From positions 1-8,755 of the forward strand of contig JAJRRX010000194.1 in assembly GCA_024279075.1 (NCBI GenBank): a DNA stretch of 8,755 bases, given 5' to 3'. Positions 1 through 6,000 of this stretch are shown one piece after another. The notes under the pieces were generated by a model, which saw only the letters and a list, made by a program, of their open reading frames with translations, was not told the DNA's origin and did not search any database. The DNA is from Alphaproteobacteria bacterium (GTDB taxonomy: Bacteria; Pseudomonadota; Alphaproteobacteria; Rhodobacterales; Rhodobacteraceae). The position numbers and the translations under genes are program-made. How positions within the stretch are numbered: the stretch's first letter is position 1; each line of letters begins with the position of its first letter.

Positions 1-795
1 GTGGGCCGGCAGGTGGCGTCTTATTATGATGGTGCGGTGGCGTGGTTATCCTATGCTGACCGCCTTTATCAGCTTCCGCTCGGGGTGGTAGGCATTGCCA
101 TTGGCGTGGTGCTGCTGCCTGACCTTTCGCGCAAGCTGCGGGCACGAGATGACACTGGCGGCAACCAAAGCCTCAACCGCGCGGCGGAGTTTTCACTGGC
201 GTTAACCCTGCCCTCTGCCGTGGCCCTTATGGTCATCCCCACAGCGCTGGTTTCGGTGCTGTTTCAGCGCGGTGCGTTTGATGCGGTGGACACCGCCAAC
301 ACCGCACTTGCGGTCGCAGTCTACGGTGCGGGCCTGCCGAGCTTTGTGCTTGCCAAGGTGCTTGCGCCGCTGTTTTTTGCCCGTGAAGATACAAAAACCC
401 CCTTTCGTTATGCGCTGGTTTCCATGGTCATCAACGCTGGCCTCGCCATTGGCCTCTCGCCTTATATCGGCTTTCTGGCGGCTGCGATTGGCACCAGCGT
501 TGCGGGGTGGTCCATGCTGTTGCTGCTCTGGCTTGGCAGCCGCAAGCTTGGTGCGGCAGCGGCGATTGATGCCCGCCTAAAAGCGCGCGCGCCCAAAATT
601 ATCCTCGCCAGTGTGGTGATGGGTGCGGCGCTTATCGCGGCAGCTTATGGGCTGGCACCGTGGCTTTATGGCTCGGCCCTGCGCTATGCGGCGCTGGCTG
701 CGCTTGTGGTTTTTGGCGCGGTTATTTACGGCGCAGTGATTATGCTAACAGGGGCTTTGCGCCCAAGCGAACTTAAGGCAATGCTACGCCGATAG
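1..795 (+). CDS. murJ: Lipid II flippase MurJ (MviN family), C-terminal part, 5' end cut by window edge
   Basis: MurJ moves lipid II, the peptidoglycan precursor, across the inner membrane. It belongs to the MOP exporter superfamily. The 264 visible residues match the second half of the roughly 500-residue family. The conserved stretch YADRLYQLPLGVVGIAIG (about residues 18-35) followed by VLLPDLSR, the motif FQRGAFDAVDT (about 88-98) and FFAREDTKTPF (about 125-135) are typical MurJ landmarks. Several hydrophobic membrane segments follow to the C-terminus, which ends in a short basic tail. The GTG at base 1 is very probably an internal valine codon, because the N-terminal half of the protein is missing, so the real start lies upstream of the window. 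The gene is a housekeeping neighbour with no evident functional link to the genes that follow. No hairpin with a T-tract was seen after its stop. Confidence 0.93.
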   Translation: MGRQVASYYDGAVAWLSYADRLYQLPLGVVGIAIGVVLLPDLSRKLRARDDTGGNQSLNRAAEFSLALTLPSAVALMVIPTALVSVLFQRGAFDAVDTANTALAVAVYGAGLPSFVLAKVLAPLFFAREDTKTPFRYALVSMVINAGLAIGLSPYIGFLAAAIGTSVAGWSMLLLLWLGSRKLGAAAAIDARLKARAPKIILASVVMGAALIAAAYGLAPWLYGSALRYAALAALVVFGAVIYGAVIMLTGALRPSELKAMLRR

Positions 796-804
796 CGCTG
801 ACTC

Positions 805-815
805 GACACACTGTC
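805..815. promoter_or_regulatory. Upstream GACA-N3-TGTC dyad (possible operator 1)
   Basis: The bases GACA-CAC-TGTC form a 4-bp inverted repeat around a 3-bp spacer, just after the murJ stop. The same GACA-N3-TGTC pattern recurs exactly 40 bp downstream, and both copies continue as TGTCCAG. The site alone is weak. The support comes from the repeat of the pattern at near-integral helical spacing (about four turns) upstream of fdhD. The binding protein is unknown; the NtrC-family regulator encoded in this window is a candidate by inference only. Confidence 0.4.
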
Positions 816-842
816 CAGCACTGCGGCCTACCTGTTGATTCG

Positions 843-857
843 TGGACAATTTGTCCA
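843..857. promoter_or_regulatory. Perfect palindrome TGGACAA-T-TTGTCCA (probable operator 2)
   Basis: A 15-bp palindrome with 7-bp perfect arms around a single central base lies 97 bp upstream of the fdhD start. The one-base centre leaves no room for a hairpin loop, so it is better read as a protein-binding site for a dimer than as a terminator. It contains the GACA-N3-TGTC core shared with the dyad at 805-815. Its right arm overlaps the proposed -35 element at 851-856, so a bound protein could either contact RNA polymerase or block it. Confidence 0.55.
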
Positions 858-878
858 GTTAACGCCGAAGGGTATAGG
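851..878 (+). promoter_or_regulatory. Possible sigma-70 promoter of the fdhD-tupBCA operon
   Basis: TTGTCC (851-856) is separated by 16 bp from TATAGG (873-878); each matches four of six consensus positions. Transcription would start near 885, giving a leader of about 70 nt before the fdhD ATG at 954. No sigma-54 element (GG-N10-GC in the TGGCAC/TTGC context) was found by eye in the 796-953 gap. Since the next three genes overlap their predecessors, a promoter for all four is expected in this gap, but this exact placement is tentative. Confidence 0.3.
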
Positions 879-953
879 GGCGCGGTGGATTGTATTTTAC
901 TTAGGTGCATGGGTGCGTTAGCCCTTAGTAAACATTAAATACATAGGCTGGAT

Positions 954-1826
954 ATGGCAGACCCACGCAAAGGCTCACCTTATATTATCACCCCGGACCC
1001 CAATGCAGCGCGGCTCACGCGCGCGGTTACGGGGCGGGACCATAATGGCGATGAGCAAGAGATTAACGTGGTGGAAGAACGCCCGCTGACGATCTACCTC
1101 AACAAGCAAGAAATCGTGACGGCGATGACCATTGGCGACTACCCCGAATACCTCGCCGTGGGTTATTTGCGCAACCAAGGCATGCTGCTACCGGATGACA
1201 AAATAACCGGTATTGATTATGACGAAGAGGTTGAAGCGGTGATCGTGCGCACCGTGCGCGAGACCAATTACGAGGATAAGCTGAAGAAAAAGACCCGCAC
1301 CTCGGGCTGTGCGGTTGGCACGGTTTTTGGCGATATGATGGAGGGGTTGGAGGGGATGACCCTGCCTGAGAGCGAGGTGCGCACCAGTTGGCTTTATGCG
1401 TTGGCAAGCCAGATCAACACCACCCCAAGCCTTTATTTGCAGGCGGGGGCCATTCATGGCTCGGTGCTGTGCCACGAGGCCACGCCGCTGATCTATATGG
1501 AAGATGTGGGTCGCCATAATGCGGTGGATAAAATCGCGGGCTGGATGGTGATGGAGGGGGCCAACGCTGCAGATAAAATTCTTTATACCACCGGCAGGCT
1601 AACCTCGGAAATGGTGATAAAAACCGCACTAATGGGCATTCCGGTACTCGCCTCGCGCTCGGGTTTTACCGCGTGGGGGGTGGAAATTGCCCGCCAAGTG
1701 GGGCTTACACTGATCGGGCGTGTGCGCGGCCAGCGCTTTATTTGCCTCAGCGGGGAAGACCGCCTAATTCGGGATGCGGACCCGAAAGCGATGAAGGATG
1801 ACAGCAAGCGGAGCCGTAATAAATGA
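954..1826 (+). CDS. fdhD: FdhD-family formate dehydrogenase accessory sulfurtransferase
   Basis: FdhD passes sulfur from a cysteine desulfurase to the metal-bis-MGD cofactor of formate dehydrogenase in the cytoplasm, which the enzyme needs for activity. The 290 residues match the family length. Landmarks are EERPLTIYLN (about 41-50), the active-cysteine loop TSGCAVGT (116-123), EDVGRHNAVDK (173-183), YTTGRLTSEMVIK (211-223) and ASRSGFTAWGVEIAR (233-247). The catalytic cysteine is C119. The position that carries the second cysteine of the E. coli CxxC motif is glycine here (G122), giving CxxG. The ATG at 954 has only a weak upstream AGG (945-947), but the next conserved block needs a start close to here. 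The stop overlaps the permease start as ATGA, so translation is probably coupled. Its place ahead of a tungstate transporter suggests service to a tungsten- or molybdenum-containing formate dehydrogenase encoded elsewhere. Confidence 0.92.
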   Translation: MADPRKGSPYIITPDPNAARLTRAVTGRDHNGDEQEINVVEERPLTIYLNKQEIVTAMTIGDYPEYLAVGYLRNQGMLLPDDKITGIDYDEEVEAVIVRTVRETNYEDKLKKKTRTSGCAVGTVFGDMMEGLEGMTLPESEVRTSWLYALASQINTTPSLYLQAGAIHGSVLCHEATPLIYMEDVGRHNAVDKIAGWMVMEGANAADKILYTTGRLTSEMVIKTALMGIPVLASRSGFTAWGVEIARQVGLTLIGRVRGQRFICLSGEDRLIRDADPKAMKDDSKRSRNK

Positions 1827-2515
1827 ACGGGTTTTGGGAGGCATGGCGGCTGATCATCACGCTGGATGCGGACCTTTACGAGATCATTTTTCTATCGCTT
1901 CAAGTGACGGTGACCGCAGTGATTATTGCTTCAGTCATTGGCCTGCCGATGGGGGCGTGGCTGGCGGTAAACCGCTTTAAGTTCCGTCGCTATGTTATCG
2001 CAGTTCTCAACGCATTTATGGGCCTGCCGCCGGTGGTGGTGGGGTTGTTTGTTTACATGGCCCTTTCGCGCGCTGGCCCCCTTGGCGGCTTTGGGCTACT
2101 GTTTTCACCCGCAGCCATGATCATCGCGCAGGTTATCATCATCACACCGCTCATTGCCTCGATCAGCCACCAAACCATTCGCGACCTGTGGGCTGAATAC
2201 CACGACCTGCTAATTTCGATGAACGCCACGCGGGGCCAGCGGATCAAGGCACTGCTTTGGGATGGCAAGCGGGCGCTGCTCACAGCCACTTTGGCGGGCT
2301 TCGGGCGGGCGATTGGCGAGGTTGGCGCGATAATGATTGTCGGTGGCAATATCGAGCATGCCACGCGGGTGCTAACCACAGCGATCGCGCTGGAAACCGG
2401 CAAGGGCAACTTCGCTTTTGCCATGGGGCTGGGCTTGGTGCTTATTGTGTTGGCGGTGCTGGTAAACGTGCTTATTCATATCATCGGCAAAACCGAAAGG
2501 GCCAGCACATGGTGA
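1823..2515 (+). CDS. tupB: Tungstate ABC transporter, permease subunit (TupB-like)
   Basis: This is the inner-membrane channel subunit of an oxyanion ABC importer. The 230 residues show about five hydrophobic segments (roughly 20-48, 56-80, 91-112, 150-177, 197-222). The cytoplasmic EAA-type loop, which contacts the ATPase, lies before and within GRAIGEVGAIMIVGGN (161-176), a stretch characteristic of TupB permeases rather than of ModB. The start ATG at 1823 overlaps the fdhD stop (ATGA) and has GGAG at 1810-1813, nine bases upstream. Its own stop overlaps the next start by seven bases. The specificity call rests on the family-typical loop and on the linked TupA-like binding protein; molybdate transport is a lesser alternative. 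Confidence 0.88.
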   Translation: MNGFWEAWRLIITLDADLYEIIFLSLQVTVTAVIIASVIGLPMGAWLAVNRFKFRRYVIAVLNAFMGLPPVVVGLFVYMALSRAGPLGGFGLLFSPAAMIIAQVIIITPLIASISHQTIRDLWAEYHDLLISMNATRGQRIKALLWDGKRALLTATLAGFGRAIGEVGAIMIVGGNIEHATRVLTTAIALETGKGNFAFAMGLGLVLIVLAVLVNVLIHIIGKTERASTW

Positions 2516-3222
2516 GCATCCTGCCCCTGACCCTGACCGATGCCACCGCCCATATGCGCGGCAAAAAACTGGTCGGGCCCGTGAGCCTTACGCTGGCGGC
2601 GGAGGGTTTTACTATGATCATCGGCCCCAATGGTGCAGGCAAAACCACGCTGTTGCGGCTGATGCACGGTTTGCAGCGCTGCACCAAAGGCACGGTGGCT
2701 TGGGCGGTGCCCAACACGCTGGCCCGCACCCGGCAGGGCTTTGTTTTTCAGTCGCCGATTATGATGCGGCGCACGGTGGTTGATAGCCTTGCTTACCCTT
2801 TACGCCTGCGCGGCATGGGCAAAGCGGCGGCGCTGAAAAAGGCCACCTCCTGCGCTGCTAATTTTGGCTTGGAAGGCTTACTTGAAAGTTGGGCGCCCAT
2901 GCTTTCGGGCGGCGAAAAACAAAAACTTTCGCTTGCCCGCGCGCTGATTATTGAGCCTGACATCCTGTTTCTCGATGAGCCTTGCGCCAACCTTGATAGC
3001 CGCGCCACCCGCGAAATAGAAGCGATACTGCAAGAGGTGCAGGCGCGCGGCACGCGGTTGGTAATGTCGACCCATGATATGGGGCAGGCCAAGCGGCTGG
3101 CGCAGGATGTGGTTTTTATGCTGCACGGCGGGGTGCATGAGCATAGCCAAGCGGATGCGTTTTTTATGGCCCCCGAAACCCGTGAAGCTAAGCAGTTTAT
3201 CAATGGAGATATTGTCGAATGA
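2509..3222 (+). CDS. tupC: Tungstate ABC transporter, ATP-binding subunit (TupC-like)
   Basis: This cytoplasmic ATPase powers the importer. The 237-residue protein has Walker A GPNGAGKTT (39-47), a Q-loop glutamine (Q81), the signature LSGGEKQKLSLARAL (132-146), Walker B DILFLDEP (151-158) and the H-loop histidine in MSTHD (H199), so it looks catalytically intact. It ends soon after the ATPase core and lacks the C-terminal MOP-type regulatory domain seen in ModC, which fits a Tup system. The start is set at 2509: AAAGGG (2496-2501) sits seven bases upstream, the ATG overlaps the permease stop by seven bases, and the open frame further upstream is merely antiphase to the permease. Its stop overlaps the next start as ATGA. 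Confidence 0.92.
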   Translation: MVSILPLTLTDATAHMRGKKLVGPVSLTLAAEGFTMIIGPNGAGKTTLLRLMHGLQRCTKGTVAWAVPNTLARTRQGFVFQSPIMMRRTVVDSLAYPLRLRGMGKAAALKKATSCAANFGLEGLLESWAPMLSGGEKQKLSLARALIIEPDILFLDEPCANLDSRATREIEAILQEVQARGTRLVMSTHDMGQAKRLAQDVVFMLHGGVHEHSQADAFFMAPETREAKQFINGDIVE

Positions 3223-4013
3223 AGCCTGTTTTTGCCCTGATAGTAGCCCTTCTGGCCAGCGCCACCCATGCCGAAACCCTGCGCATGGCTGTGACCACCT
3301 CGTTTTACAATTCTGGCCTTTCAGAGGTGCTACTGCCCGAAATCAAGGCCGATATCGGCCTTGATGTGGAGCTAATTGTGGTAGGCACCGGCCAAGCGAT
3401 TAGGCTTGGTGAAGCAGGGGATGTGGACGCGATATTGGTGCATGCCCGCGCCGCCGAGGAGCGGTTTATCGCTGCTGGCTTTGGCAGTTATCGCCGCGAG
3501 ATCATGTATAATGATTTCATTTTCGTTGGCCCGTTGAGCGACCCTGCCGGCGTGGCCAATGCCCAAACTGCCGTTGAGGCCCTGCAAGCCATCGCCACCA
3601 CAGAGGCCCCGTTTGTTAGCCGTGGGGATGATAGTGGCACCAACAAAAAGGAGCTGGCGCTGTGGGCGCTCGCGGGCAGCCCGCCCGAGGGCGCTTGGTA
3701 TCGCGCAGCGGGCGCTGGCATGGGGGCGACGCTGAATGTGGCCAGCGGCATGAACGCTTACACTTTCACCGACCGCGCCAGCTGGCTAAATTTTGGCAAT
3801 AAGGGCGATCTTAAGCTGCTTTTTGCGGGCGACCCTTCGCTGTTTAACCAATATGCCTTTATTCCTGTTAGCCCCGCGCGCTGGCCACATGTGCGCAACG
3901 ATCTGGCATTGGCGTTGGAAGGCTGGTTGACAAGCGAAAAGGCCAAGGGGCTGATTGATGGCTACACCATTAATGGCGCGCATCTGTTTAGCTTTAATGC
4001 GGTCACGCCGTAA
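3219..4013 (+). CDS. tupA: Tungstate-binding periplasmic protein (TupA-like)
   Basis: This is the periplasmic receptor that captures the oxyanion and delivers it to the TupB-TupC complex. The 264 residues begin with a signal peptide (hydrophobic core about 4-14, likely cut after THA at residue 18). TupA hallmarks follow: AVTTSF (24-29), the anion-binding VGTGQA (55-60), GDVDAILVHA (67-76), MYNDFIFVGP (96-105) and SRGDDSGTNKKE (134-145). TupA proteins bind tungstate with much higher affinity than molybdate; that is known of the family, and for this protein specificity is inferred. The start overlaps the ATPase stop (ATGA), with GGAG at 3205-3208. The receptor gene comes last in the operon, while many tup loci place it first. 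Its last 11 bases overlap the end of the opposing kinase gene. Confidence 0.9.
   Translation: MKPVFALIVALLASATHAETLRMAVTTSFYNSGLSEVLLPEIKADIGLDVELIVVGTGQAIRLGEAGDVDAILVHARAAEERFIAAGFGSYRREIMYNDFIFVGPLSDPAGVANAQTAVEALQAIATTEAPFVSRGDDSGTNKKELALWALAGSPPEGAWYRAAGAGMGATLNVASGMNAYTFTDRASWLNFGNKGDLKLLFAGDPSLFNQYAFIPVSPARWPHVRNDLALALEGWLTSEKAKGLIDGYTINGAHLFSFNAVTP
4003..4013. other. Convergent 3' overlap of tupA and the histidine kinase gene
   Basis: The tupA stop (TAA, 4011-4013) lies inside the reverse gene, whose stop (TGA on the minus strand) is at 4003-4005. The two coding regions share 11 bp and there is no intergenic terminator. Transcripts ending here must terminate within the opposing gene, so antisense overlap of the mRNAs is expected. 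Confidence 0.85.
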
Positions 4014-6000
4014 CGTCTGCGGCCTCCAGAAGTATAAAAAACGTGGTGCCGTGTCCGAGCGTGCTTTCGGCCCAAAGCTTGCCGCCGCTGCGCGAAACCA
4101 GCTTTTGAGAAATAGACAGCCCAAGCCCCGTGCCCTCGGCCTTTTTAGTGGTGAAAAATGGGTCAAAGATATGCTCAAGCACCTCGGGGGCCATGCCCAC
4201 ACCTGTATCCGTCAGCGAGATCAGCACGCCCGAGGGCTCATCACGGGTTGCGATGTTCAGCGTGCCGCCTTCGGGCATGGCTTGGATAGCATTTACAATC
4301 AGGTTGATCAGCACTTGTTGCAGTTCTGTCCGGTTGATCGCTACATCTTGGCTACTGGCCAGCGTTTGCTTGAGCGCAATGTTCACTTTGCTGAGCAAAT
4401 GCTGCACCAAAGGCAGGGTATCGTCGATCACATCATTGGGCGAATGCGCGCCGACATTGCCGGCAAATTCCTCTGGTCGAGCAAATTGCAACAGCTTGTT
4501 GACCAAAGTATTAATCCGGTGCACCTGCTCGATCACCAGCGTAAACTCGGTTATCAAGGGTGCGGCTTGCGCCCCCAAGGTCTCGTAAATCACATCCACA
4601 TTGCCTTGGATTACCGCCACGGGGTTGTTGATCTCATGCGCCACGCTGGCGGTGATTTCGCCAATCGCTGCCAGTTTTTCCGAGACCACAAGCTGTTTTG
4701 TCGTCACTTCCAAGCGCTGGTTGGCCTCGCGCAGTTCTTGCGTGCGCGCTTCAACCCTGTCTTCCAGCTCGTCCGCCCATTCGCGCAAGCGCTGGTCCCG
4801 CTCCTGCACTTGCGCCAACACGCTATCGAGATGCGCCGACACCAGCGAAACCTCGTTATGGCTGTCAACCAAGCCTGTGCGGGCTGAAAGATCACCCGCC
4901 TCAACCTTGGAAATGGTTTTGACCATATCTTCCAGCGGCCTAAAAACTCCACGTGCAATAAGCAAAAAAAGCGGCACCGAGAGCGCCAGCAAAAAGAAAA
5001 ACCCACCAATAATCAGCCACAGTGTTTGCGCTTTGGCGGCGCGGTAGGGGCTATCGAGAAAGCCGACATAAAGCATACCGACGCGCTTGCCAAAGCTGTC
5101 TATCAGTGGTTCATAGGCCGAAATATACCAGTCATTGACCACAAAAGCGCGGTCCAGCCACGTGCGGCCCTCATCCAGCACCGCGGCGCGCACCTCCACC
5201 GAAACCCGCGTGCCCAGCGCCCGCACATTTTCAAACAAGCGCACATTGGTGGATACCCGCACATCTTCCAAAAACAGCGTGGTGGTGCCACGGCTACCTT
5301 CCGTTAGGCTGGCCTCGGGGTAAACCAGCGCATTGATGGTATCAATAAATTCAAGATTGCGGTTGAGCAAAACCCCTGCCACCAAGGTGCCCTCCCCCGC
5401 TGAAACCGCAGCAGCGGTATGCACGACCATACCACGGGTTTCGCGGGTGCGGCTAGTGGGCAAGGCGGCTTTTGTAGGCACCAAAGGCAAGGCGGCCCGC
5501 TCGGCAAGCGCAGGTGAAATTTCGGCCAAATCAGCGGTGTTAAAAATATCAATCTCGGTGCTGCCCATGCCTGCAAGCGCGTTTTGCACCACCGGCCAAC
5601 GGGTGGGCGCGCTGGGGGCAGCGCCGCCACTGGCCGGAATGATTTGGCCCTCGGGCGTGATGTAATAAAGAAAATCAAAGCCATAAATCTGCCGCTGGCT
5701 TTCCATCAACATCGGCAACCTATCGGCCTGCAGCGCATGCAAAAAGGCGGCCGAAGCCCCGAGCGCTTGCACGTTTTCCAAGGCGCGCTCTTTTAGGCCT
5801 GCCAGATATTGATGGGCAATGGTCAGTTCCCCATTCACTTTAGCGATCAAGAGGTTATCAAACCGTGTGGACCAATTATAGATCACCACGCCGCCAAAAA
5901 GCGGCATTACCAGCAGCATTGGCAGGAGGGCAATTAGCAGCAGCCGCGTACGAACAGATTTTGCCCAAGGGATACCACGAGATGGCAGGGGATTACGCAT
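4003..6000 (-). CDS. Membrane sensor histidine kinase with Cache-like periplasmic domain
   Basis: This is the sensor of a two-component pair; its partner is the regulator gene just upstream. The 665 residues have a first membrane helix (about 19-43), a large periplasmic region (about 44-325) resembling a Cache sensor fold near EGSRGTTTLFLEDVRVSTN and YEPLIDSFGKRVGMLYVGF, a second helix (about 327-349), a HAMP linker (350-402) and a coiled coil (about 395-440). The kinase core follows: H-box ASVAHEINNP with phospho-acceptor H455, N-box LINLIVNAIQAMPEGG (564-579), G1 DTGVGM (598-603), F-box FDPFFTTK (612-619) and G2 GTGLGLSI (623-630). All catalytic motifs are intact. The ATG at 6000 was chosen because it overlaps the regulator stop by eight bases and precedes the first helix; the next upstream ATG (6093) would run deep into the regulator gene. 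The core is of the NtrB/DctB type. The ligand is unknown; Cache domains often bind small organic acids. Confidence 0.88.
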   Translation of the reverse strand: MRNPLPSRGIPWAKSVRTRLLLIALLPMLLVMPLFGGVVIYNWSTRFDNLLIAKVNGELTIAHQYLAGLKERALENVQALGASAAFLHALQADRLPMLMESQRQIYGFDFLYYITPEGQIIPASGGAAPSAPTRWPVVQNALAGMGSTEIDIFNTADLAEISPALAERAALPLVPTKAALPTSRTRETRGMVVHTAAAVSAGEGTLVAGVLLNRNLEFIDTINALVYPEASLTEGSRGTTTLFLEDVRVSTNVRLFENVRALGTRVSVEVRAAVLDEGRTWLDRAFVVNDWYISAYEPLIDSFGKRVGMLYVGFLDSPYRAAKAQTLWLIIGGFFFLLALSVPLFLLIARGVFRPLEDMVKTISKVEAGDLSARTGLVDSHNEVSLVSAHLDSVLAQVQERDQRLREWADELEDRVEARTQELREANQRLEVTTKQLVVSEKLAAIGEITASVAHEINNPVAVIQGNVDVIYETLGAQAAPLITEFTLVIEQVHRINTLVNKLLQFARPEEFAGNVGAHSPNDVIDDTLPLVQHLLSKVNIALKQTLASSQDVAINRTELQQVLINLIVNAIQAMPEGGTLNIATRDEPSGVLISLTDTGVGMAPEVLEHIFDPFFTTKKAEGTGLGLSISQKLVSRSGGKLWAESTLGHGTTFFILLEAADVTA

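Noticed and set aside
835..849. A possible FNR-type box starting TTGAT
   Set aside because: The second half reads GGACA/GACAA rather than ATCAA, and the bases are better explained by the adjacent perfect palindrome.
843..857. Intrinsic terminator for murJ
   Set aside because: The palindrome has a one-base centre and no T-run follows, so a stable terminator hairpin is unlikely.
870..883. A possible sigma-54 promoter (GG-N10-GC)
   Set aside because: Only the bare GG and GC spacing matches; the surrounding TGGCAC and TTGC context is absent.
796..953. A molybdenum/tungsten cofactor riboswitch or ModE site in the fdhD leader
   Set aside because: No riboswitch-like set of paired stems and no ModE-type TATAT dyad could be recognised by eye. 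A covariance-model search would be needed to exclude a riboswitch firmly.
2257..2508. An 84-codon N-terminal extension of the ABC ATPase
   Set aside because: It is out of frame inside the permease gene and reads as composition noise; the ATPase has a good ribosome binding site and normal start at 2509.
3955..4887. A 310-codon open frame on the + strand
   Set aside because: It lies antisense to the histidine kinase, whose reverse frame shows every kinase motif. Its predicted protein has low-complexity, shadow-like composition and no recognisable domain.
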